From Pseudoduganella armeniaca (GTDB lineage Bacteria > Pseudomonadota > Gammaproteobacteria > Burkholderiales > Burkholderiaceae_D), in the NCBI RefSeq assembly GCF_003028855.1, contig NZ_CP028324.1, positions 4,526,001 to 4,590,000 on the forward strand: DNA of 64,000 bases. The letters run 5' to 3'. The notes under the pieces are model-generated. The model was not told the origin of the DNA and searched no databases. It saw only the letters and a list, made by a program, of their open reading frames with translations. The position numbers were made by a program, and so were the translations under genes. Below, one piece after another: positions 1-8,121 of the stretch (positions within the stretch are counted from its first letter, which is position 1; the number at the start of each line of letters is the position of its first letter).

Positions 1-102
1 TTCGTCACGTCGATGGATGCGGAGCTGCGTTTCGATGGCCGCGACGGCGGCGGCCGCCTGAAGGCGGGCGCGATGGACGTGCCGTTCAGCCGGGCGAAGT
101 AG
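1..102 (+). CDS. 3' end of an unidentified gene (partial)
   Basis: Frame 1 is open from the window edge to a TAG at 100-102 and gives 33 residues ending PFSRAK. The tail is rich in Gly, Asp and Arg. I do not recognise a family in so short a piece, and the start lies outside the window. It is called coding only because the frame is open, has typical high-GC codon usage, and is followed at once by a palindromic element of the kind that sits at gene ends elsewhere in this window. Confidence 0.45.
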   Translation, partial: FVTSMDAELRFDGRDGGGRLKAGAMDVPFSRAK

Positions 103-117
103 GCCAACAGGAACGAC

Positions 118-180
118 TACGGCCGGGCTCGTGTCTCATATCGGTGACTGACCCCGGGGTGGGACACGAACCCGGCCGTA
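118..180. repeat. Palindromic intergenic element, family A (copy 1)
   Basis: The arms at 118-135 and 163-180 are reverse complements with one mismatch (TACGGCCGGG...CGTGTC). The loop contains GGTGACTGACCCC. The element sits between two convergent genes. Its core GTGTCYCA...TGGGACAC recurs at about 8977-9018 and 9061-9100. It may act as a bidirectional transcription stop, which is inference because it lacks a clear T-tract. Confidence 0.75.
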
Positions 181-193
181 GCCGGATTGACGC

Positions 194-598
194 TTATTTG
201 ACCGTGACGGTGATCGTCTTGCTGAGCGGCGCGCCATAGGACTGGTGCGCCCCGTCGGCGAACTGCATCGTCAGCTTGTACTGGCCCGGCGGCAGCTTGA
301 CTTCCGTTTCCGTCTGCCCTTTGCCGAAGTGCAGGTGGGTGTCGTCGAACGGGATCGGCTGGCCCTTGCCGATGCTGTCCTGGTTGATCAGCAGGTGGTG
401 GTGGCCGGCGTTCGGCACCACCGCGCCGGCCGGCTGCACCTCCATGCCGACCACGGCGAACTTGACGCGGAACGGACTGGTAACCGTGGCGCCATCCTTC
501 GGCTCCACGAACGATACCGATGGCCCCTGGGCCATGGCCGGCCCCACCACCAGTGCGGCCAGCAGCCAGGCTGCCGCACGACGTTGCGGATTGCGCAT
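194..598 (-). CDS. Exported DUF4399 domain protein
   Basis: The protein has 134 residues. ATG at 598 is chosen because an AAGGAGG ribosome site lies just upstream and the protein then begins with a classic signal peptide (RNPQRR, a hydrophobic stretch, then AMAQ). The mature part carries the family hallmarks: FVEPKDGATVTSPF, a His cluster GHHHLLIN, and DTHLHFGKGQTE, ending in an all-beta ITVTVK strand. DUF4399 proteins are small periplasmic or secreted beta-sandwich proteins of unknown function; the His-rich motifs suggest metal or ligand binding (inference). It lies 14 bp downstream of the propeller gene and is probably co-transcribed with apbC. Confidence 0.85.
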   Translation of the reverse strand: MRNPQRRAAAWLLAALVVGPAMAQGPSVSFVEPKDGATVTSPFRVKFAVVGMEVQPAGAVVPNAGHHHLLINQDSIGKGQPIPFDDTHLHFGKGQTETEVKLPPGQYKLTMQFADGAHQSYGAPLSKTITVTVK

Positions 599-612
599 GC
601 GTGCCTCCTTGT

Positions 613-1707
613 TCAGCGAACCAGTTTCGGTCCCGTGTACTTCATGACCAGGCCCTTCGGCCCCACCGCCCAGCCCACCGTGGGCGAGGCGAAGCCCACC
701 GTGTTGACGGGCAGCTTGTCCAGCACCTTCCACGTGCGGCCGCCGTCCAGGCTATAGCCGGATCCGGCCAGGCCAGCCGCGACGAACGAATCGGCCGCAC
801 CTGGCACCGGCACCACCACCGACATATACCCCACCGGCAGCACCGGCGCCGGCGTCCAGGTGGCGCCGCCGTCCTCGCTGCGGGCGCCGTTCAAGGTGCC
901 CAGGTGGCGCTCGGAATAATCGCCGCCGACCGCCAGGCCGACGTCGCTGTCGCGAAAGCCCACCGAGAACACGCCCTTGGCGGGGGCGCCGGCAGGAATC
1001 GGCGTGACGCTCGCTTCCCAGCTGCGGCCGCGGTCGGTCGAATGGAACACGCGGGCTTGCGCGCCGCCACCGGTGGCGAACCAGGCATCGTTCTCCCCCG
1101 CGACGGACAGGCACGTGCCGCTGGCCGCGAACGCCGCCTCGCCCGGCAGTGCCTTCAGGCCTTCCGGATCGACGCTGGCCTGCCAGTTGGCGCCGCCATC
1201 GCTGGTGGTCAGGACTTGATAGGCGCCGTCGACAGGGTCGCCGAAGACCACGCCATTGTCGCGGTCCCAGAAGGCGATGCAGTCCCAGAAGCCGGCGGCA
1301 TCCGGGTTGGTGACCTGCAGGTTCCAGGTGGCGCCGCCATCGGTGGTGCGGTAGATGCGCGACGCGTCGCCCGGGCCGATGCTCAATACCGTGGCGGTAT
1401 CGGCATCGAAGGCCTGGATGTCGCGCAGGTCGAGCGTTTCGGCGCCCGGCACGATGAACTTCTTCCACGTCTTGCCGTCCACGGTGCGCAGCACGGTACC
1501 CTTGGCGCCGCTGGCCCACGCGACCGTCGGGCTGACCACGGACAGGCCGCGCAGCTGCGACTCGGTGCCGCTGGCCTGGCGCTGCCAGGGCTTGACGGTT
1601 TTTTCGGGCTTGGCCGCGGCGGTGTCCTGCCACGCCCCCATGCTGCAGAGCGGAACTGCCAGCAAGGCAGCCAACAAGGTACGTCTTTGCAATCTCAGGG
1701 CGCGCAT
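613..1707 (-). CDS. Ycf48/HCF136-like exported beta-propeller (BNR repeats)
   Basis: The protein has 364 residues. ATG at 1707 follows AAAGGAG and opens a signal peptide (RRTLLAALLAVPLCSMGA). The rest is built of BNR/Asp-box style repeats such as RTTDGGATW, TTSDGGANW, HSTDRGRSW, SEDGGATW and SLDGGRTW, spaced as in the photosystem-II assembly factor Ycf48 fold. Non-photosynthetic bacteria carry many such propellers, annotated as oxidoreductase or photosystem stability factor, without a known role. It lies 14 bp after apbC and 14 bp before the DUF4399 gene, so the three probably form an operon. The precise function is unknown. Confidence 0.82.
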   Translation of the reverse strand: MRALRLQRRTLLAALLAVPLCSMGAWQDTAAAKPEKTVKPWQRQASGTESQLRGLSVVSPTVAWASGAKGTVLRTVDGKTWKKFIVPGAETLDLRDIQAFDADTATVLSIGPGDASRIYRTTDGGATWNLQVTNPDAAGFWDCIAFWDRDNGVVFGDPVDGAYQVLTTSDGGANWQASVDPEGLKALPGEAAFAASGTCLSVAGENDAWFATGGGAQARVFHSTDRGRSWEASVTPIPAGAPAKGVFSVGFRDSDVGLAVGGDYSERHLGTLNGARSEDGGATWTPAPVLPVGYMSVVVPVPGAADSFVAAGLAGSGYSLDGGRTWKVLDKLPVNTVGFASPTVGWAVGPKGLVMKYTGPKLVR

Positions 1708-1721
1708 GACACTCCTTTTAT

Positions 1722-2804
1722 TTAGTCGTTCTTGATCACGATCGAAGGGAATTTGCTGCTCATGTCCTTGGCCTTTTCCGCCACCTTGATCGCCACCTTG
1801 CGCGCGATCTCCTTGTACAGCGTGGCGACCTGGCCGTCGGGGTCCGCCACCACGGTGGGCTTGCCGGAATCGGTCTGCTCGCGGATCGCCATCTTGAGCG
1901 GCAGCTTGCCGAGGAAGTCGACGCCGAAGTCCGCGCACATCTTCTCGCCGCCGCCGGCGCCGAAGATCTCCTCGGTATGGCCGCAGTTGGAGCAGATGTG
2001 GGTGCTCATGTTCTCCACCACGCCCAGGATCGGAATGCCGACCTTCTCGAACATCTTCAGGCCCTTGCGCGCGTCCAGCAGGGCGATGTCCTGCGGCGTC
2101 GTGACGATCACGGCGCCCGTGACAGGCACTTTTTGCGACAAGGTCAGCTGGATGTCGCCGGTACCGGGCGGCATGTCCACGACCAGGTAGTCCAGCTCGC
2201 GCCAGTTGGTCTGGTCCAGCAGCTGCTGCAGCGCCTGGGTGACCATCGGGCCGCGCCAGACCATCGGCTCGTCCGGATCGATCAGGAAGCCGATCGACGA
2301 GACCTGGACGCCGTGGCCTTCCATCGGCTCCATCGTCTTGCCGTCGTTCGACATGGGCCGGCCCGACACGCCCAGCATCATCGGCTGCGACGGACCATAG
2401 ATATCCGCGTCCAGCACGCCGACGGTAGCGCCTTCGTCGGCCAGCGCGAGGGCCAGGTTGACGGCCGTGGTGGATTTGCCAACGCCACCCTTGCCGGAAG
2501 CCACAGCGATGATGTTCTTCACGTTCGGCAGGGGCTTCAAGCCGCGCTGCACGGTGTGCGCGATGATCTTGCTGGTGACGTTCAGGGCGATGCCCAGGCC
2601 GAACGGCTGCAGCGCGGCCAGCACGGCGGCGCGGATACCCTCGATCTGGCTGCGGGCCGGGTAGCCCAGTTCGATGTCGATGGCGATCGCGCCATTCTCC
2701 ACTTTCAGGTTGCGGACCGACCGGGTCGTGACGAAGTCCTTGCCCGTGTTCGGATCGATGACCTGGGACAGGGCGGCCTTGACGTCTTCAACTGTGATGC
2801 TCAT
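1722..2804 (-). CDS. apbC: Iron-sulfur cluster carrier ATPase ApbC/Mrp
   Basis: The protein has 360 residues, the usual family length. An N-terminal MIP18/DUF59-like domain (residues 1-80) precedes a ParA/MinD-type ATPase with a deviant Walker A SGKGGVGKST (about 103-112), a Walker B DYLVVDMPPGTGD, and the C-S-N-C motif that binds the bridging 4Fe-4S cluster in the dimer. ApbC/Mrp/Nbp35 proteins transfer Fe-S clusters to apo-enzymes in the cytoplasm. It is divergent from metG with 132 bp between start codons, an arrangement also found for mrp and metG in E. coli. Confidence 0.96.
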   Translation of the reverse strand: MSITVEDVKAALSQVIDPNTGKDFVTTRSVRNLKVENGAIAIDIELGYPARSQIEGIRAAVLAALQPFGLGIALNVTSKIIAHTVQRGLKPLPNVKNIIAVASGKGGVGKSTTAVNLALALADEGATVGVLDADIYGPSQPMMLGVSGRPMSNDGKTMEPMEGHGVQVSSIGFLIDPDEPMVWRGPMVTQALQQLLDQTNWRELDYLVVDMPPGTGDIQLTLSQKVPVTGAVIVTTPQDIALLDARKGLKMFEKVGIPILGVVENMSTHICSNCGHTEEIFGAGGGEKMCADFGVDFLGKLPLKMAIREQTDSGKPTVVADPDGQVATLYKEIARKVAIKVAEKAKDMSSKFPSIVIKND

Positions 2805-2936
2805 GTATTTCTCCGTTGGTGATGCCGCAGTCTAGCGCAAAATGGACAGATAGACACGGTGCGCGGCCGCGCCGCTGCGCAGCGGCCCCGGGCGCTGTTA
2901 AAATGGCAGTTTTCCTTATCTTCTTTCGCGCCGACC

Positions 2937-5069
2937 ATGACTCGCAAGCTGTTCGTCACCACCGCCCTGCCCTATGCCAACGCCGCGTTCCACATTGGCC
3001 ACATGATGGAATACATCCAGGCCGACATCTGGGTGCGTTACCAGCGCATGCAGCAGGACCGCGAGGTGCACTTCGTGGGCGCCGACGACACGCACGGCAC
3101 CCCGATCATGATCGCGGCCGAAAAGGAGGGCATCACGCCGCAGGAATTCGTCGCCAAGATCGCCGCCGGCCGCGCGCAATACCTGGACGGTTTTCATATC
3201 GCCTTTGACAACTGGTATTCGACCGATTCGCCGGAAAACGTCGAGCTGTCGCAGGGCATCTACCGCCGCCTGCGCGACGTCGGCCTGATCCAGACGAAAA
3301 CGGTCGACCGCTTCTTCGACCCCGTCAAGGGCATGTTCCTGGCCGACCGCAACATCAAGGGCGAGTGCCCGAAATGCGGCGCCAAGGACCAGTACGGCGA
3401 CAACTGCGAGGTGTGCGGCGCGGCCTACCAGCCGACCGACCTGGTCAACCCGTATTCCGTGTTCACCAGCGCGACCCCGATCCTGAAGCCTTCCGAGCAG
3501 TATTTCTTCAAGCTGTCCGACCCGCGCTGCTTCGAATTCCTGCGCGACTGGCTCAACACGCCGGGCCGCCTGCAACCGGAAATGGTCAACAAGGTGTCGG
3601 AATGGCTGGGCGAGTCGGGCGAAAAGCTGGCCGACTGGGACATTTCGCGCGACGCACCCTACTTCGGCATCCCGATTCCGGACGCGCCGGGCAAGTTCTT
3701 CTACGTCTGGCTGGACGCGCCGGTCGGCTACCTGGCCTCGCTGAAGAACTACTTCGGCAAGAAAGGCATCGACTACGAGGCGTTCCTGAACGACCCGGCC
3801 GCCGAGCAGATCCACTTCATCGGCAAGGACATCGTCTCGTTCCACCTGCTGTTCTGGCCGGCGATGCTGAAGTTCGCCGACCACCCGGTCATCGACAAGC
3901 TGAAGGTCAACGTGCACGGTCACCTGACCGTCAACAATGAAAAAATGTCCAAGTCGCGCGGCACCGGCATCTCGCCGCTGCGCTACCTGAACCTGGGCAT
4001 GAACCCGGAGTGGCTGCGCTACTACATCGCCTTCAAGCTGAACTCGAAGGTGGAAGACCTCGATTTCACGGGCGAGGACTTCGTCGCCCGCGTCAATTCG
4101 GACCTGATCGGCAAGTACGTCAACATCGCCAGCCGCTGCGCCGGCTTCATCGCCAAGAAGTTCGACGGCAAGCTGGCGGACAGCCTGTCGGAAACCTCGC
4201 TGGGCTGGATCCGCCGCGCGCTGACGAACGCCGAAGGTGCCGAGCGCCAGGTGGCGATCGCCGAAAGCTACGAGCACCGCGAATTCGGCCGCGCGCTGCG
4301 CGAGATCATGGAAATCGCCGACGTGACGAACCAGTACGTCGACGAGAACAAGCCATGGGTGCTGGCCAAGGACGAGACCAAGCTGGCCGAGCTGCACGAG
4401 GTGTGCACGACCGCCCTGGTCCTGTTCCGCCAGCTGACGATCCTGCTCTCGCCCGTGCTGCCGGGCGTGGCCGCCAATGTGCGCACGTTCCTGGGCGACG
4501 AGCGCCACAGCTGGGCCGACACGACCCTGGCCGCCGCCAGCACCTCGATGCTGGGCCGCACCATCGGCGCCTACAGCCACCTGATGACGCGGGTGGATGC
4601 GAAGATGATCGACGACCTGTTCGACGCGCCGAAGCCGGCCGCAGCAACGGCTGCGGCGCCTGCCGTGGCCGCTCCGACCGCGGCTGCCGCGGCGCCTGCC
4701 GTACCGGAAGGCATCGAGGAACTGGCACCGGAAATCAAGATCGACGACTTCGCCAAGGTCGACCTGCGCATCGCGCAGATCGTCAATTGCGAGCACGTGG
4801 AAGGTTCGGACAAGCTGCTGCGCCTGACCCTGGACGTGGGCGAAGGCCGCCACCGCAATGTATTCTCGGGCATCAAGTCGATGTACCAGCCAGAAGACCT
4901 GGTCGGTAAATTGACGGTGATGGTGGCCAACCTGGCGCCCCGTAAAATGAAGTTCGGCATTTCCGAGGGCATGGTATTGGCGGCGTCCAGCGCGGACGAG
5001 AAAGCCAATCCGGGTATTTATATCCTGAACCCATGGCCGGGCGCGCAACCGGGCATGCGTATCCGTTAA
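2937..5069 (+). CDS. metG: Methionyl-tRNA synthetase
   Basis: The enzyme has 710 residues and charges initiator and elongator tRNA-Met in the cytoplasm. ATG at 2937 is preferred over the in-frame 2859 because family proteins begin RKLFVTTALPYANA. The class I signatures HIGH (residues 19-22) and KMSKS (about 336-340) are present, with a four-Cys zinc knuckle (CPKCG...CEVCG) between them. An Ala/Pro-rich linker near residues 565-590 leads to a C-terminal Trbp111-type tRNA-binding/dimerisation domain (FAKVDLRIAQIV). It is followed 16 bp later by a GNAT gene, possibly in the same transcript. Confidence 0.97.
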   Translation: MTRKLFVTTALPYANAAFHIGHMMEYIQADIWVRYQRMQQDREVHFVGADDTHGTPIMIAAEKEGITPQEFVAKIAAGRAQYLDGFHIAFDNWYSTDSPENVELSQGIYRRLRDVGLIQTKTVDRFFDPVKGMFLADRNIKGECPKCGAKDQYGDNCEVCGAAYQPTDLVNPYSVFTSATPILKPSEQYFFKLSDPRCFEFLRDWLNTPGRLQPEMVNKVSEWLGESGEKLADWDISRDAPYFGIPIPDAPGKFFYVWLDAPVGYLASLKNYFGKKGIDYEAFLNDPAAEQIHFIGKDIVSFHLLFWPAMLKFADHPVIDKLKVNVHGHLTVNNEKMSKSRGTGISPLRYLNLGMNPEWLRYYIAFKLNSKVEDLDFTGEDFVARVNSDLIGKYVNIASRCAGFIAKKFDGKLADSLSETSLGWIRRALTNAEGAERQVAIAESYEHREFGRALREIMEIADVTNQYVDENKPWVLAKDETKLAELHEVCTTALVLFRQLTILLSPVLPGVAANVRTFLGDERHSWADTTLAAASTSMLGRTIGAYSHLMTRVDAKMIDDLFDAPKPAAATAAAPAVAAPTAAAAAPAVPEGIEELAPEIKIDDFAKVDLRIAQIVNCEHVEGSDKLLRLTLDVGEGRHRNVFSGIKSMYQPEDLVGKLTVMVANLAPRKMKFGISEGMVLAASSADEKANPGIYILNPWPGAQPGMRIR

Positions 5070-5085
5070 GGACACGATACTCCCG

Positions 5086-5571
5086 ATGGGCAGTCCGATC
5101 GCAGTCCGCCCGGCGGACGATGAGGATGCGACATTAATTGCCGGCCTGACGCGCAAGGCGTGGGCCGGCAAAGTCAATGTCACCTCTTCCGGCCATCGTG
5201 AAACCGCCGTCCTGGTCGCGGAGCACCTGCGCCATGGCGGCGGTTTTGTATTATTGGACGGCAGCATGCCAATCGGCTCGGTGCGTTGGCTGCCGCACGA
5301 TACCGAACCGGGCGTGTGGGAGATATTAAGGATGGGCGTGCTGCCCGAATACCGCGGCCGCAATCTCTCCCAGCAGTTATTGGAAGCCGTGATTCACCAC
5401 GGGCTGGAATCGGGCGTCGACGAATTGCGGCTGGCCGTGCGCCCGGATCAGCCGAAACTCATCGACTTCTATTCCGCTTATGAATTCGAGCTGGCACCCG
5501 AGCTGGAATACTCGCATGCCAATCCGCTCGAGCCGGCACCGCTGGTAATGCGACGCAAATTACGTGACTAG
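5086..5571 (+). CDS. GNAT family N-acetyltransferase
   Basis: The protein has 161 residues, starting 16 bp after metG. It shows the GNAT fold order: an N-terminal beta-alpha (IAVRPADDEDATLIAGL), a central strand and the acetyl-CoA pyrophosphate loop LRMGVLPEYRGRNLSQQLL (Q/R-x-x-G/A type), and a final LIDFYSAYEFELAP segment typical of motif B. Substrate cannot be told from sequence. The last codons abut a family-B palindrome directly. Confidence 0.85.
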   Translation: MGSPIAVRPADDEDATLIAGLTRKAWAGKVNVTSSGHRETAVLVAEHLRHGGGFVLLDGSMPIGSVRWLPHDTEPGVWEILRMGVLPEYRGRNLSQQLLEAVIHHGLESGVDELRLAVRPDQPKLIDFYSAYEFELAPELEYSHANPLEPAPLVMRRKLRD

Positions 5572-5693
5572 GCTTGGGGTCTGCCCCCGCAGGGGACTGA
5601 CCCCGGTTTTATTCGCTGCCGCCTGCGCTACCCGACGAATAATCAGCCTGCGACAAAAACCGGGGGCAGTCCCGAAGGGACCGACCCCAAGCC
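5572..5693. repeat. Palindromic intergenic element, family B (copy 1)
   Basis: The element begins GCTTGGGGTCTG and ends with the complementary CCGACCCCAAGCC. Inside are two half-hairpins, GGGTCTGCCCC...GGGGACTGACCC and its mirror GGGGGCAGTCCCGAAGGGACCGACCC, flanking a central arm GGTTTTATTCG...CGAATAAT. Further copies occur at 29872, 60618 and four times in the 52.6-53.5 kb array. It sits between a plus-strand gene end and a minus-strand gene end. Confidence 0.85.
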
Positions 5694-5745
5694 CGACGAG
5701 CCAACTTTCGGCGCAAATGCGCCAAGCTCTGGCACGACAGCATGG

Positions 5746-5850
5746 TCAGCGCCCCGCAGCGACCACCGGCTTCGGCGGCTTCGGCGGCGCCTTGTCGCAG
5801 CCGGCCAGCAGCAACGCGGCGGATGCGACCATCAGCAGCAATATACGCAT
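5746..5850 (-). CDS. Tiny lipoprotein (34 aa)
   Basis: Reading the minus strand from ATG at 5850 gives a 34-residue product: MRILLLMVASAALLLAGC followed by a Lys/Pro-rich mature part with two KPP repeats and the end VVAAGR, then TGA at 5746-5748. LLAGC is a perfect lipobox, so the Cys should be lipidated and the mature peptide would be only 17 residues. A GGGAG ribosome site lies about 8 bases upstream. Similar Pro-rich 'lipoprotein' ORFs are common in Oxalobacteraceae next to transporters. No function can be assigned. Confidence 0.72.
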   Translation of the reverse strand: MRILLLMVASAALLLAGCDKAPPKPPKPVVAAGR

Positions 5851-5915
5851 GAGCTAATCTCCCGGCTGAATTGATGTCCACCGTAGCAGAACCGCGCCGC
5901 CGTCGGCGCACGACT

Positions 5916-6821
5916 TTATGCCGGCCGGCGCGAGGACACGATAATTCCGCCAACGATCAGCAGGAACGCCAGCCCGTGATAAAGATGCGGTAATTCACCA
6001 AGGAACGCCGACGATAAGACAGCGGCAAACAACGGCGTCAGGTTACTGAAGAATGCGGCGATGGCCGGACCGGCACGGCGCACGCCCTCGCCCCAGCAGC
6101 GGAATGCGACGACGGCCGGGCCGATGGCAACGTATGCCAGCACGGCAAATAATGTCGGCGTCCAATGGACGACCGCAGCCGATAATACCCATTCGCCAGC
6201 GGCAAATAGGCCGGACCAGACCACGCCGAATCCTACCTGCGCCAGCAGAAAACCGGCCCAATCGGCGCGCAGGCTGGCCGGCTCATGGGTACGCGTCAAC
6301 AGCCAGCTGTACAGCGACCACGCAATCGTGGCCAGAATCATGAACAGGTCGCCGGCCACCAGCCGCAATGCCAACAGGTGCTGCAAATCGCCGCGTGCCA
6401 ATACCAGCAATACCCCGGCAATCGACAATATCGCGCCGATGACCTGGCGGCGGCTGACGGCGACGCCGAAAAACAGCCAGCCCGTCAGCATCATCCACAC
6501 CGGCATGCCGGCGGCGACGAGCGTTACATTGATCGGCGTGCTGCTTTGCAGTGCCAGATATTGCAGTGCGTTATATAGACCAACGCCCAGCAATCCCAAT
6601 AGGGCATAGCGGCGCCAGTGCGGCCATAATCCGCTGTCGCGGCGGAACACCGGACCCGCCAGCGGTGCCAGGATCAGCAGCGCCAGGATCCAGCGCAGCA
6701 GGTTGAGCAGGATGGGCGGCACCAGGTCGTGCACGAGGCGGCCCGCGATGGCATTGCCGGCCCACAGCAGCGGGGGCAGGGTCAGCAGGAAGACGGTGTG
6801 GGGTGTCAGTCGGGTATTCAT
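5916..6821 (-). CDS. EamA/DMT family exporter
   Basis: The protein has 301 residues. ATG at 6821 opens directly into the first membrane helix (HTVFLLTLPPLLWAGNAIAGR), typical of the family. About ten hydrophobic helices form two EamA repeats, each opening with the signature around PPLLWAGNAIAGRLV and the second around IAWSLYSWLLTR. Members are inner-membrane drug/metabolite exporters, mostly of amino acids or other small metabolites; the substrate here is unknown. The ribosome site is weak, so the start is moderately certain. An in-frame ATG at 6884 is also possible but would add a non-hydrophobic lead. Confidence 0.88.
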   Translation of the reverse strand: MNTRLTPHTVFLLTLPPLLWAGNAIAGRLVHDLVPPILLNLLRWILALLILAPLAGPVFRRDSGLWPHWRRYALLGLLGVGLYNALQYLALQSSTPINVTLVAAGMPVWMMLTGWLFFGVAVSRRQVIGAILSIAGVLLVLARGDLQHLLALRLVAGDLFMILATIAWSLYSWLLTRTHEPASLRADWAGFLLAQVGFGVVWSGLFAAGEWVLSAAVVHWTPTLFAVLAYVAIGPAVVAFRCWGEGVRRAGPAIAAFFSNLTPLFAAVLSSAFLGELPHLYHGLAFLLIVGGIIVSSRRPA

Positions 6822-6944
6822 TGCTGTCGAGAATACCCGATCCAACAACTCGTCGCTGCGCTGCGACAGAATTCCCTGCGGCATGCCGCAGCGCGGTAGA
6901 ATACGCGTTGGCTTTCACCAATGTCCTTTTTTCCCAATCGAGCT

Positions 6945-7157
6945 ATGAAATTCCTGTTCAAGCAACACCGCGGTTACGAATCCGACCACACCCAGTTCAT
7001 CAAGAGCCTGAAGGAACAGAATCCGGCCATCGAACAAGGCCAGCGCGAAGGCCGTGCCCTGCTGTGGGACAAGGCCCCGCTGTCGCTGGACGAGCGCGCC
7101 CGCCAGCGCGACTCCGCGATCAAGCAGCAAGCCTACGTCTACCAGAACAAGCTGTAA
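6945..7157 (+). CDS. DUF3460 family small protein
   Basis: The protein has 70 residues from ATG at 6945; an alternative in-frame ATG at 6921 would add eight residues. It carries the family pattern YESDHTQFIKSLK, a charged helix (EQNPAIEQGQREGRALLWDK) and the end KQQAYVYQNKL. DUF3460 is a betaproteobacterial family of unknown function that usually sits directly ahead of scpA and panC. That order is kept here (28 bp to scpA). Confidence 0.85.
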   Translation: MKFLFKQHRGYESDHTQFIKSLKEQNPAIEQGQREGRALLWDKAPLSLDERARQRDSAIKQQAYVYQNKL

Positions 7158-7185
7158 GCTGACGCGCTGACCGAGGACGGCACGC

Positions 7186-8097
7186 ATGCTGCCCCATGAC
7201 GCGGCGGACGACCCGGCAGACCCGGCGCAAGCCACTGCCGGCGTCGCCACCGCGACAGGCGACGTTGCGCCTCCCCCCGTTTCCGAAGAGCCGGCAGGCG
7301 CCGCGGCCCAGGCCGACGGTGCCGCTTTCGCACGCTTGTACGGCGAGCCGCTGCTGCACCTGCCGACCGACCTGTACATCCCGCCGGACGCACTGGAGAT
7401 CTTCCTGGAAGCGTTCGAGGGTCCGCTCGACCTGCTGCTGTACCTGATCCGCCGGCAGAACTTCAACATCCTCGACATTCCGATGGCGCAGGTCACGCTG
7501 CAGTACCTGAAGTATGTCGACCAGATCCGGCTGTCCAACCTCGAGCTGGCGGCCGAGTACCTGCTGATGGCCGCGATGCTGATCGAGATCAAGTCGCGCA
7601 TGCTGCTGCCGCAGCGCCAGCACGATATCGAGGTCGAACTGGACGATCCCCGTGCGGAACTGGTGCGCCGCCTGCTCGAGTACGAGCAGATCAAGCTGGC
7701 CGCCGTCGACCTGAACGCCCTGCCCCAGCTGGACCGCGATTTCGTCCGCACCCAGATCTTCATCGAGCAAAGCCTGGTGCCAGTGTGGCCGGACGTCAGC
7801 GCGGAAGACCTGCAGGCGGCGTGGCGCGACCTGCTCAAGCGTGCCAAACTGAAGCAGCATCACAAGATCACCCGGGAAGAGTTGTCGGTGCGCGAGCACA
7901 TGACGATGATCCTGCGCCGGCTGCAGTCGCAGCGCTTCGTCGAGTTCGCGGATCTGTTCGACGTGGCCGGCGGCGTACCCGTGCTGGTGGTGAACTTCGT
8001 CGCCATGCTGGAGCTGGCCAAGGAAACCCTGATTGAAATTACCCAGGCCGAACCGTTCGCGCCCATCTACGTGCGCCTCGCCTATTCGCCTGCATGA
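7186..8097 (+). CDS. scpA: Segregation and condensation protein A
   Basis: The protein has 303 residues. It is the kleisin of the bacterial SMC-ScpAB condensin, bridging SMC heads during chromosome segregation. After a variable Ala/Pro-rich N-terminus (about 60 residues), the family core starts at LEIFLEAFEGPLDLLLYLIRRQNFNILDIPMAQVTLQYL. It continues through LAAEYLLMAAMLIEIKSRMLLP and ends in the winged-helix segment that binds the SMC head. GAGGA lies upstream of the start. It lies 24 bp before panC. scpB is not in the window. Confidence 0.95.
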   Translation: MLPHDAADDPADPAQATAGVATATGDVAPPPVSEEPAGAAAQADGAAFARLYGEPLLHLPTDLYIPPDALEIFLEAFEGPLDLLLYLIRRQNFNILDIPMAQVTLQYLKYVDQIRLSNLELAAEYLLMAAMLIEIKSRMLLPQRQHDIEVELDDPRAELVRRLLEYEQIKLAAVDLNALPQLDRDFVRTQIFIEQSLVPVWPDVSAEDLQAAWRDLLKRAKLKQHHKITREELSVREHMTMILRRLQSQRFVEFADLFDVAGGVPVLVVNFVAMLELAKETLIEITQAEPFAPIYVRLAYSPA

Positions 8098-8121
8098 CCA
8101 ACCGGCATTGATAATAAAGAC

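Noticed and set aside
2916..5363. 815-codon minus-strand frame opposite metG
   Set aside because: A shadow of metG with low-complexity Arg/Val/His content. It also spans the GNAT gene start and the metG start region.
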